This document shows, one piece after another, positions 44,736 through 54,616 of a stretch of DNA of 64,000 nucleotides. The stretch lies in contig JAGVRJ010000014.1 of assembly GCA_019059635.1 (NCBI GenBank), positions 1 to 64,000 of the forward strand, given 5' to 3'. The translations under genes and the position numbers were made by a program. Position 1 is the first letter of the stretch. Each line of letters opens with the position of its first letter. The notes under the pieces are model-generated. The model had not been told where the DNA came from, made no database searches, and was given only the letters and a program-made list of their open reading frames with translations. Origin of the DNA: Proales similis. Lineage: Eukaryota > Rotifera > Eurotatoria > Ploima > Proalidae.

Positions 44736-47700
44736 TCAATCGGTGGGTCCTTTTCGAATCGTATGGGCTTCTCGCACAAGCAGGTCACCCCTACCGGTTC
44801 CAAACGGCTTTGAAAGTGTGCCAGCGCTCGAACCAAACGTTTTGAATGCATAAGTGTCGGTTAGTTTATTGCGCACCTGGGATATTTGTCCGGTGTTGTA
44901 GTTCAAGTCATAGCTTCCACAAGGATTCAAAGTTGTCAAGTTTTGGCTCAAATTTAACGAGCAAGTCTTGAGTGAACGCTCTAGTCTCGGATTCGTACTC
45001 TCGATGTTAAGTTCGACTCCGTTTCGACTAGTCAGCAGTGGAGTGACCGTGCTCATTCTAATCTCCTTGCGCAATCGGTCTCTCTCTTTTGCCCAGCAGT
45101 CGGCTCGCTCGTTTAAATCGGCCAATTCTCCTTCGAGTTGTTTGATTTTTGCTTGAAGCTGATAGTTACAACGTTTCATGTCGCAAAGCTTTGCTTCCTT
45201 TTCAATCATTCTACTTGGTCAAGTGGGAGTAACCGTTCGGAAATGGAACAAAACAAAGGAAACCAACCCTTGGGCAAGAATGTTCTTCTCTTCTACAAGT
45301 CTTTGTACTGAGCCGACTTGCTCATCGCGCATTCGGCTCTCTTTATCGGCCTGCATCTTGGTGCTTGACAAATCGGTCTGAGCGTGATTCAGCAGTTCCT
45401 TGTATTTTTGTCTTTCTCTTTGTACATAGTCCCTAAATAGATGCAAATCGTCGATTAGAATTACAAATGCCAACAGATGATCGAAGAGCTTAGGATGATT
45501 GGCTTACCAAAGTTTTTCCATCTTTTCTTTGTGCTTTTGCTTTCTCGCTTCATATTTCTTGAGCAAGGCATCGAATTTGCTGCTATAAGTGGCACACTTG
45601 CTTTCCGCAGCTTGCAACTTGTGTTGAGTAGAGACCAGCTGCTGCTGAAGTGCGTTGCTCTTTTCCAGCTCGCTGTTGCTTTTACCAGCAACAAGGTCAA
45701 GCTGCGACTGCAAGTACTGCACTCGTCTACTTATTTCGCCGTTCTGTTGTTTAAGCTCTTGACAATACTCTTGGTCATCTTCGTTTTTGATTTTCATTTC
45801 CTTGAGCTCAGACTTGAACTCGTCACAAGATTTCTCAGCGTCTTGGCGTCGTTGCCGCTCTGTTTCAATTTCGTATTTCATCTTGATCACTTTTTCGTTC
45901 AAGTCCGTGTTCTCTCTCTTAACTCCGGGTATTTCGTTCAGCTTCGCTTCCATATCTACAATAGTTTTCATCAAATCGGAGTTCTCGCGCTTCAACTCGT
46001 TCTGCCGTGCCTCGAGTTGTGCGATTCGCTCTTGGGCGTTCGTCAGGTTTTTATTTCGATCGCCCAGCTCGTCTCTGAGCATTTGACATTGGTTCTGGAG
46101 CGAGTCTTTATCACGACATTCGCCTTCAAGTTTATCTTTGATCGAATGCATTTTTAAGAGTTGAGAGCTTAGCTCCTCGATCCGCTCATTCGACTTTTGA
46201 TTTGACACAAGAATCAAGTTAAGTATTAAATGACATAAATCTCAAACAATGACTCACAGATTCGATTTGATCGGCAAGCTGCTCAGTTCGTTTGGTTGCT
46301 TCTTTCACTTGGCTCAAATGTGTTTGAGACGTCAAGTTTGCGTGATCAAGTTGAACCTTGAGTTCGGCTACTTCCCTTTCTGATTGTTTAAGCGCGGCGT
46401 TCAGGCTGAGCAGCTCATCGCTTTTTCGGCTCAGTTCAAATGAGCAGTTTGAATATTTTTCCTGCAGAGCAAGAAAATCCTGCATCAGTTTCTGGTGAGA
46501 TTTTTCACTCTGCTCGACGATAAAGGTTTTTTCTTTGTGAGTTTGGCTCAGCTCATTGAGCTTGCTTTCCACTTCTTTCTCAGCAGTCTTTAGCTGTCCT
46601 TGAAGCATTTCAATTTTCTGTTGTAGGTCTTGTTTTTCGCATTCATTCGCTTCATGCAGTTTCTGCTTCTCTTCGACTAGCGTTTCATAATCCTGCTTCA
46701 GCCGCATCCATGTTTCATTCAACTCATTGAGATTAGAATTCAACTGGTCGCTCTTTTCCAGTGCACGCTCTTTTAGCATCACCTCTGTGTCTAGCTGGCC
46801 CCGAAGAGCGTCTTTTTGCCGACTGAACTCATCAAGTTTTGCATCACGTTCCTGAATTGTTCGCGATTTGTCTCGAAGTGCTTCAAGTGCTTCTTTATAA
46901 TTCTGCTCGGCGGTGGAAAACTGCGACCAAAGCTGGTTATTTCGTTGAAGCAAGTCGCTTACGCGTTCTTCGTTCGATTCGTTTTCTTTCATTCTCTGCT
47001 CTTTTTCTTCAGCCAGGACAGTCTCGAGCTCCAAAATTTTCTTTTCGAGCTTGAGCACATCATCTTGATCACTGCTGGCCGCTTGTTTTTCAAACTTCTC
47101 AATTAGCCATTTCATTTCTTGCTCTTTATCGGCAAACTGCTGCTTCAACTCACTGATCGTCTCGTTTTTCTCCGCAAGTTTCTCGTTCAATTTCTCGAGC
47201 TCGACCAAGAGCTTTTCATTCTCAGTTTTCATCCATTCCAGTTCGAGCTGAGCTTTGCCCCGTTCGTCCAAAGAAGAGTCGTTCCTTCGCATTGATCTGT
47301 TCAACTCCTCTTCCTCTTGCTTTAGCGTAACTCGGTCATATTCAACCTTTAACTGCTCGTAGTCAGCTTTGAACTGAATCAACTCGTCCAGTTCATTGTT
47401 CAGCGTGTCTATTTCTTCTTTGAGCCGTTTTATCTCGTCGTTTGTGGTCTGTTCGTTATCTGCCGATTGGGCGACCAGTTCGCTTGAAATTCGCTTATTC
47501 TCCGCTTTGAGTTTATTGCTCTCGACCTCAAGCGAGCTGATCTCGTCGTAGAGTTTTTCTATTTCCACTTTTAGATTCAAATTGTCCTCTTTGAGTTTAG
47601 ATGCCTCTACACGCGCGGCGTCCAGCTCGTCAAGTGTTTCATCGTTTGCTTTTGCTTTCATCTCTTCCATTTCTTGCCTCAATCTGAGTTTGTCTTTACG

Positions 47701-48422
47701 AAATGTCTCGAGCTCCTCTTCGAGCCGCTCGATGGTCTCCAGCAGCTCCTTTTCTCCTTCAGCTTTACTAGGAGCAGAGCGATTCGTCGCGCTTTTCTGG
47801 CTCTCCTTTAACTCTTCTAAAAGTCGAGCACGGTCCGCAAGTATGGTTGCGATCTTTTCGTGATTGGGCGCAGCCACAATATTCCCAAATCCCTCCAGAA
47901 CCAGCATTTCAATAGTCGCTTCGGATAAATCGTCTTTTACATTTCGAATATTCGCTAAATTATGGCGCACGATTAGACTTTATCGATTTACTTACCTTCG
48001 CTGGCTGAGTCGTCTCGTTCGTTGAGTCTTTCTGTGAGATTGTGTACTTGCTTCTCAAACTCGCTTATTCGCTGCTTCAGCTGCGAGTTTTCCTTGCGGA
48101 ATTCATCGGTCAGCTGGTCCCGCTCATCGTTTAGCTGTTTCACTTGATGCACATATTTTTCCACCTTTTTGAGAGAGAGAGAGAAAGAAAAGACTGAGGT
48201 GATATTCAATGAAAAGTGAACAAGAGTTTGAGTCTATTGAACCTTTTCAAGATCAAGCTGTCGCTCAGCCTCCAAACGTTTAAGATCTTCAAGCCTATCT
48301 GCATGCTTTGCTTGAAGTTCGTTGAATATTTTGTAAAAGTAGTCGAGCATGGCCTCTGAGGAGTTGCGGTCGGAACTATTGAAGCCATGCTCCCTCTTTA
48401 AGTAATCGGCTATCAAGTCCAT
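44736..48422 (-). CDS. Large coiled-coil protein, family not recognised
   Basis: Six exons (48243-48422, 47996-48164, 46258-47933, 45508-46193, 45268-45432, 44736-45213) join in frame to 1117 residues. The N-terminus (LIADYLKREHGF, AMLDYFYKIFNELQAKHA) is globular-helical; the rest, to about residue 1000, is almost unbroken heptads rich in E, K, Q and L (for example LLETIERLEEELETFRKD). The tail is low-complexity and Ser/Thr/Asn-rich. It resembles golgins, centrosomal and spindle scaffold proteins in build but I cannot name an orthologue. A short non-coiled island, MLVLEGFGNIVAAPNHEK, at about 125-140 may be a useful family signature. Confidence 0.8.
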
Positions 48423-49150
48423 GAGGAAAATCGATGGGCGTTGGTTCCTTTTTTAGCTCGTTTTCTCTCCTTTGCTCTTTGACGCTCTCTTTGGCTCTCG
48501 GATTGTCCCGGGCTACTCAAACGAAGCCATGGCACGCGTCTAAATCGTTACGGTAGTGTTTGCGCAACAAATTACGATTGCTTGTAAAAGGCTTGTTTGC
48601 CCTAGGCAGCGCAGTTCAGTATTAATGGAAATAGCCCTATCGAGGAATGAAGAAAGTGAGTGATCGAGAGGAGAGAAGCGAACGAAAGCACACGAATACA
48701 CGTAGAGCGAGTGGGAAACGTTGAGAGTGACAAAGTTGCATGACAAGCAAGCGGGCGGGCGAACGGGGGCGCGAGAGCGGACCTAAAGAGTGAATGTGAG
48801 AGCTCGCATAGCTGGCTCACCATCGAGACCGTTTGTTTTATCATAATTTGTGGCCGACAACGGTACGTCAGTACGAATGAATCCAAATGAGCGCTATTTG
48901 TAGACCGTGCTGAGCGCGACCGGATTAAAATTAGACGGCTGAGAGGACTGAATTAAATGAAAAAAAAAAAGAGACGCGCCCGCTCGGCTCAACCTTTGGG
49001 CTTAATCGCCCGTGTAACTGTCTCATGTCTTTATGCGCCGCATTACCCTCTTCGTCTGGTTGATAGAACTATAATTTATTAAACAGCAAAATTAATTAAC
49101 AATTTTCAATGAATGAACGATTATAAACACAAAAAGGCCATTTGCACCGC
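48423..49150. other. Intergenic, upstream of coiled-coil gene
   Basis: No gene seen. GC-richer than the western half of the window; several gagag/gcgag runs. Contains the coiled-coil promoter and the 3' end of the BEN gene. Confidence 0.4.
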
Positions 49151-50980
49151 TCAGCTATATCGCTTGGCCTTTGAGGCGCGCGAGGGCTGTTGGCGTCGTC
49201 CAGGGGTGCTAGCTTCGCTACCGCTGTCCTGTTTAATGTTGGGGCCTGGCGACTCGACCCTGGTCTTCGGTGGCCGACCTGGTCTTCCAGGGTGTCTGGG
49301 TGATGGCGAGCTGGCTCGCGGTCTTCCCACCCGTCTACTGGTGGTGGGCGCTACTTGCTTTTCGATTGGCTTAACGTTCGGCTCTGGCTCTTCAATATCT
49401 GAGCGAGAGCAGACTACCACCAAACGCTTTTTCATAGCGGCAGCGATGTTTGCGGCGGCTGACGCTTCGCTTGTCGCCTCAGCTTTGGTTTCCGCGACTC
49501 GCGATTTGACCGAGCCGGACACGGTTCGCTTCAGCGGAGTGCTTCGCAGTGGCTCGTCAAGCTTGCTTGGCAATTCATCAGGAAGGGTATCGGCCGGCGG
49601 AGGCGACTGAACTTGCTGTCCATTTACAAGACGATTCTCGATGTTTTGTATGAGCTCGATTTCATTTTCATATGCACCGTCAGTGCTTGGCTCTTCGGCA
49701 GATTCAAATTCATCAGAAGAGAATTGTTCGTCAAATGAAGACTCAGATGATGAAAAGTCATCACCGTCGGATGCGCGTCGCCGCTTTCTATTAGACGAGC
49801 GCTTGGTCTTGGGTGTCTTTTCATCCGTCGATTCGTTGGGTTTTTTCTTCTTCTCTCTGAGCTTCATTTCGCTGAGGAAGCGGCGTCGATTCTCGTCTAT
49901 TTGCCTCTGGAACTCTTCATCGTCTTCGTCGTCAGAATCATTGCCACTAGACGCCTCATCTCCTAGGTCGGCTTCATCTTCATCATCATCTTTGTCGCCT
50001 GCTTCTTCTGCCTTCACAGATATGAGGTCAAGAGTGCTGTCCGAGTGAGTGAATGTCTTGCCCGCGGCGGCTGCTGCAGCAGCTTTTCGCTCGCTGATCA
50101 GGATGCTCTTGTTTATGGCCGTGTGGCAGGATTTCCACAAGTCTTGTTTGTGTGTTGCACTTGAGAGCATCTCACGGCATTCCTTCTCGTCGTAATATTT
50201 TTCGACCAGAAATTTTATGTAGCCGACACGCACCGGGTCTAACGGTAACTTGGCCTTCAAATTCTTATTCAACGTTTTACCAGACACGTTGTGTCCGTGC
50301 AGCTCTTCAATTTTGAATATTTTGAACAAAATCTTGGTGGCGAACGACATCGGAGAGCAGGAAAGATTCTTCAAAACAGCCAGCTCCTTGTGAGGGATGA
50401 TGTTGAGGTCGACTTTTTGAATGTCGGGAATGGAATTGGCTGTCTGTCGTCTAGGTGGTTTCTTGCTCGACTGGCTTGGCTGCGAGTCGTCAGCGCTGAG
50501 CAATGAAAGGTCGGCGCCATTCTCGATCGTATCGTCAAGTTTAAGTGAGCATCTTTTGCCCGACTCACTGCCACTGCCGTTCAGCTGTCTCTCCAGGGCA
50601 GCGGCTTTTTTGGAATCATTCGAGTTGGGGTTCACTTTGTTCCATTCGAACAGCTTGGTGGCTCTCAAAATGGTGTAGGTGCTCACATTAAGGTTGAGAT
50701 ATTCTTTGATCGCGCGAGCAGTGATGTCGCGGTTAAGCCGAGTCACTTGTCCAATGAGCTGGATCTCCTCCTGCGTTAGTTTGCGTTTGCGTCCAGTGCG
50801 CGGTTTGTCGTAAATCGAATTGGTCTCGAGATACTTCTTGAGAAAGGTGCTGACCGCTTGTCGCGATACTTTGATGTTGTCATCCCGTTTGAGAATGTCC
50901 ACAATGTGAATGATACGCTTGTTCTTTTTGAAGCGGAGCTTCAAAATTCTGTTCTTGGCGTAGGCGGACAGTCGTCCCAT
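49151..50980 (-). CDS. Transposase-HTH / BEN domain / AT-hook fusion protein
   Basis: One exon, 609 codons. Residues 1-120 are a bipartite helix-turn-helix of Tc1/mariner transposase type (YAKNRILKLRFKKNKRI, VSRQAVSTFLKKYLET, then YDKPRTGRKRKLTQEEIQL and LNLNVSTYTILRATKLF). The DDE nuclease that should follow is absent. Residues about 195-300 form a BEN domain: AVLKNLSCSPMSFATKILFKIF, EELHGHNVSGK, LPLDPVRVGYIKFLVEKYY and WKSCHTAINKSIL. After an acidic region (about 328-360) and Ser/Lys-rich stretches, two AT-hook-like motifs appear (RRVGRPRAS and GRPGRPPKTR, about 549 and 564). A nuclear DNA-binding regulator built from a domesticated transposase seems likely. No known orthologue comes to mind. 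Confidence 0.8.
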   Translation of the reverse strand: MGRLSAYAKNRILKLRFKKNKRIIHIVDILKRDDNIKVSRQAVSTFLKKYLETNSIYDKPRTGRKRKLTQEEIQLIGQVTRLNRDITARAIKEYLNLNVSTYTILRATKLFEWNKVNPNSNDSKKAAALERQLNGSGSESGKRCSLKLDDTIENGADLSLLSADDSQPSQSSKKPPRRQTANSIPDIQKVDLNIIPHKELAVLKNLSCSPMSFATKILFKIFKIEELHGHNVSGKTLNKNLKAKLPLDPVRVGYIKFLVEKYYDEKECREMLSSATHKQDLWKSCHTAINKSILISERKAAAAAAAGKTFTHSDSTLDLISVKAEEAGDKDDDEDEADLGDEASSGNDSDDEDDEEFQRQIDENRRRFLSEMKLREKKKKPNESTDEKTPKTKRSSNRKRRRASDGDDFSSSESSFDEQFSSDEFESAEEPSTDGAYENEIELIQNIENRLVNGQQVQSPPPADTLPDELPSKLDEPLRSTPLKRTVSGSVKSRVAETKAEATSEASAAANIAAAMKKRLVVVCSRSDIEEPEPNVKPIEKQVAPTTSRRVGRPRASSPSPRHPGRPGRPPKTRVESPGPNIKQDSGSEASTPGRRQQPSRASKAKRYS

Positions 50981-51683
50981 CTCGCTAGACTTAAAGGATC
51001 TGAGACTGACAAACTAAGCTGAACAGAGCAGTGATCGATGGGTATTAGTTGCTTAATTTGTTTCGTTTGAAATGAAACAGGCCACGGTTTATGTTTGGTT
51101 AGATCGGAACAGCAATGGGCGTCAAGTTAAATCTAACTTAAATGGTAACACAGTAAACTTAACCGGAAAAGATTAAAAGGTAGCCGCCGAATGACCAAGG
51201 AAGAGAGGACCAGTTAGAAATGGTTCGAGACTCCGACTGGCCTGAGCTTCTTGATTGACTTTGGCCCAAATTCAATTGCAAGCGTTTTGGTTGTGTTTAA
51301 TATGACGAGCGAGAGATGCTTAATGGCGAACGAAGCTCATGGTTCTAATATATTGCGCTTGTGCAGCCGCCATCGTGCGAGTATACGCATGCGCCTTTAA
51401 AAATTACATTCACTGCCGCATCTAATAAATTATGAATCCAGACGGGGCGTCCACTAATGTGTCTTGTCAAATGACCTTCGGGACCACTTATGGGCCTCCT
51501 AGGAATGGACCCTACTCACCAATCTTTTTTTTGCCCTATACCTGATACTTTTCTTACCAAGAATTCGACTCAGCCCAAGCGTAGAATGACTCCCAAAACC
51601 CTGTCTCGGCCTTTTAGAAGGCCATCAAAGTCATGATTATCTGAGTTTATTTTCCACTAAAATGAGGAAACTATCGGTGGTGT
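50981..51683. other. Intergenic, upstream of BEN fusion gene
   Basis: Between the BEN gene start and the PEX16 stop, both minus strand. No gene seen; it must hold the BEN gene promoter. Confidence 0.4.
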
Positions 51684-52988
51684 CTAAGATGTCCAGCAAT
51701 AAGAATAAATGGAGCGGATGTATGGAATGTAATCCTTGATCGGTTCTTAATCAAAGGAAATGATTTTTAAATTGAAAAGAGTCGAGTCTATCAAGAGCCT
51801 ACTTGTTATGTATTTGAGCGCATAGAACCTTTGTTCAAGCTGACTCAAAACAAAAAGAATGACGATGCTTGGAGTTAGAATTGATTTAAGAATTTTTAGC
51901 AAAAAGAAGCTGGCGATTGGATAAGTCTTACTTTGAAAATCGCTCGTAAATGGGTGAACGGATAAGATAGTAGAGCATCAGAAGCGAACGTCGTTTCATT
52001 TCTTTTTTCTGTTTTTTGCTAAGTCGTTTAGTTCCATTCATGAGAAACATGCTAGATAGAGAGAGAGAGAGGGTAAAATCATGAAGGTGAAGATATTTCA
52101 TGGTTTAAAATGAAACCTTAATGAGTCCATGGCGAATGGAATTATAAATTGAATCCAAGAGTCAGAGCGAAATATTAACAGGCTCCCAACTTAGATTCAA
52201 TTGATCAAATTTGAGGCTTGGAAATAAGCAAGTAAACTTACGATGGCAAAGTGGACGAAGAATGTGCAGTAGTTCAGCCGTCAGCCGGTTAGACTCAGCA
52301 GTGGGATCCAGATCTTCATCCACTTCAGCCTTGGATTCGATCAAGCTTGAAAGCTCCCAGTCGTGATCCGTAATCTTTTCGGGCGCTTGTTCACAGCTCT
52401 ATTTATTCAATATTTGAACGAATAATATCGTATTCCTACCTCCGTCGAGAGAGCGTACAACCCTCCCTGAATGCTTCAACACAAAGTATCTTTGAGTTGA
52501 GCCATTAGATTCACTCTGCTTGACCGACAAGAAAAAAAGAAGATGCAAAGACAGAGGATCTAGTATGCGAATAAGTTTTTCTACCTGAGCCGTAGACACA
52601 GGTTTCTGGCTGACTTCGAAAAGAGACGGTAGAGGCTGGATTCCGATTTTGTGGAGAAACAAGAGCTGAAGCCTAATCAAGCATCTGAAATGAAAATTTA
52701 AAATTTAGCAAAGCACGTAAAAAAAGATTGTAAAATATATTACTTGACAAGTTGAACCAGAAACACAACCAGCCATTTAAGCTTGATGCCAAACAGCTTA
52801 CCGGCGGTAACCTCGAATATGCTTTCGACGTACTCAATCGCCGAGAGAAGTTTTAAGAGGCGAAACGGTGAGCTTTTCTTTACAAAATGTTCTTATTGAA
52901 AGAAGCGCCAATCTGGTCGAACTTAGGCAGGTCTTACTCGGACAATTGCCACATATCTTTGAACAAGATTTCGCACAAATGCTTCCAT
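51684..52988 (-). CDS. PEX16: Peroxisomal membrane biogenesis protein PEX16
   Basis: Eight exons (52938-52988, 52744-52877, 52440-52684, 52242-52385, 52117-52189, 51932-52051, 51803-51828, 51684-51745) join in frame to 284 residues; human has 336. PEX16 brings PEX3 and membrane proteins to nascent peroxisomes. Matching blocks: LLKLLSAIEYVESIFEVTAGKLFG, KWLVVFLVQLVK, HSGRVVRSLDGG, ELLHILRPLCH, RRSLLMLYYLIRSPIYERFS and the ending IKDYIPYIRSIYSYCW. After the first 17 residues (MEAFVRNLVQRYVAIVR) the protein jumps straight to KSSPFRLLKLL, skipping about 50-70 residues present in vertebrates. Either they are lost or a small exon is missing from my model. Confidence 0.88.
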
Positions 52989-53314
52989 GGTGCCCCCAAC
53001 CTCTTATTGAATTGGCATGAACCATCGCTTAGAATTTTCGGCAAGTATTAGCGCTATGCCATGCAAAACTTGACGCCTTTATGTCTTAGTTTTCTGTCCT
53101 CAGACACAATAGAAATTAAAAACGTTAAAAATTTATTCGAATCAAATAACTTCTTTGATAAAAAATATAGTCTAAAAGGTAACAAGGAATTTAAAGGACA
53201 TGAGGATGCGACCCATGCCGATGAGGTCACTGTTGGAGAATGGGGGCCAGATTATTTATTTTCAGGGTTTCTGAGTGACTTTCTCGGACCACTCGGGACT
53301 CGGAAAGGTTTTTT
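52989..53314. other. Intergenic, no gene seen
   Basis: Between the PEX16 start codon and the stop of the ZEB-like gene. A plus-strand open frame of about 100 codons (53061-53369) overlaps it but is antisense noise. Confidence 0.35.
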
Positions 53315-54136
53315 CTATGGACCATGGTGCTCGTTATCAGCGCCGGGTTTACAATACTTGTTTCTTTGATTCACGTGCTGGCTATATGAGCCTGAATGGC
53401 TGAATCGCTTGAGACATTTGTCGCACTGAAACGGCTTTTCGCCAGTGTGCAAGCGCTCATGCTCTTTTAGATGATGTTTGTGTTTAAACGATTTTCCGCA
53501 ATTGTCATGGGGGCAAGTGTAGGGTCGAATTTCGCTTGATTTGTCATTTACTCTCGGTCTGCTCAGCGAACGCATAGAAGATTCAGTGTTTGCCGGGGCG
53601 TCTGTTCTGTAACTTGACTGAGGGTGCAAGTTACTCGTATCTTGGTGGTGATTAGATATTGGAATTGCCATAATCGGTTGTGTATTTGAGAGATTGCCAG
53701 GGTTCCCTGTAGCCAGAATTAAGTTATTCGATTGTCCGAAAAAGCTAATTGGAAGCTGATTTTGATTGTACATGTCAACAGGCGGTTGTCCAGTGAAAGT
53801 TTCATATTGATTCAATTGGTTATAGGCAGGCTCTATTCTAATAGGTTCGTAAGCACTATTAATTGGAGACGAAGGACCTAAGTTGGAATGTCCTTGAGAA
53901 TAGGTGAAGCCGATTTGAGGTGAATTGGGATCGTTGGTCATCGTTGACGAAGTGTTGGATGAAGAAGGCGAAAGGCCAATCTGTATCTGATTATATCCAG
54001 GGTTGCAGCCCAAGTGACCATAATTAGCTGATTGAACGACCGGTTGATACAGTCCAGAAGGTTGATGGGCAAGCTGGTTAAGCGTTGGCTCAAGCCTGTA
54101 ACCCTGTCCTAAGTTCGGATCGTCGACGTAGGGCAT
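53315..54136 (-). CDS. Short ZEB/zfh-1-like C2H2 zinc-finger protein
   Basis: 273 codons without intron. The first 190 residues are low-complexity (Asn, Pro, Ser, Gln-rich). The C-terminus carries C2H2 fingers: [20 protein letters not shown], a TGEKP linker, then [20 protein letters not shown] ending NKYCK. KHKHHL..H and [12 protein letters not shown] are signatures of the C-terminal finger cluster of ZEB1/ZEB2 and Drosophila zfh-1, repressors binding CACCT E-boxes. The N-terminal finger cluster and homeodomain of ZEB are absent, so this is a reduced relative or a C-terminal exon of a larger gene. I see no other finger exon nearby. Confidence 0.8.
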   Translation of the reverse strand: MPYVDDPNLGQGYRLEPTLNQLAHQPSGLYQPVVQSANYGHLGCNPGYNQIQIGLSPSSSNTSSTMTNDPNSPQIGFTYSQGHSNLGPSSPINSAYEPIRIEPAYNQLNQYETFTGQPPVDMYNQNQLPISFFGQSNNLILATGNPGNLSNTQPIMAIPISNHHQDTSNLHPQSSYRTDAPANTESSMRSLSRPRVNDKSSEIRPYTCPHDNCGKSFKHKHHLKEHERLHTGEKPFQCDKCLKRFSHSGSYSQHVNQRNKYCKPGADNEHHGP

Positions 54137-54616
54137 TGGATATGAGCAGAATTGAACAAAGTCATGCAGCTCTATAAATTTAGTTTGCTTAGCCGATCGT
54201 AAACAAAATGAATGAATTTTGGCCTTTCGGCTGCATGTGCTAGATGAGAAAGCAGGAAGCCACCCAGATTAGGTAAGAGGAGCAAAGATACGGTGCAGAA
54301 CCGTGCTGTTATTGGATTAGTATTATTGGTAAGCAAGAATTAAAAAGCAGCTAATTGATGATTTTTATTATTTTTCTACAATTAAATTGCTTCATTCGTT
54401 TTATGATCGCATTCTGGTCGTCTAGCCAGATGAGTCGAGCCTTTGACAGCAAATAGACTAGTGTGAGAGGAGCAGTGAAAGAAAGAATTTACAGAGTACG
54501 TGACACAAAGGATATACACGAATAGATCTGAGAAGCGACTGCAGCTAGGCTGGCAATCGTTTAGGTACACATAGTAAAGCAAAGTACAGAAACGAATGAA
54601 TAAATGAGCAAATTGT
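54137..54616. other. Intergenic, no gene seen
   Basis: Spacer between the ZEB-like gene and the SMARCC stop codon. Confidence 0.4.

Noticed and set aside
45477..46157. 226-codon plus-strand frame opposite the coiled-coil gene
   Set aside because: Mirror of a heptad-rich coding exon; the hydrophobic composition is the expected antisense of Glu/Lys/Gln codons.
49113..49610. 165-codon plus-strand frame opposite the BEN fusion gene
   Set aside because: Antisense shadow of GC-rich AT-hook and Ser/Pro-rich codons.
53061..53369. 102-codon plus-strand frame
   Set aside because: It is antisense to the 3' end of the ZEB-like gene and low in recognisable features.
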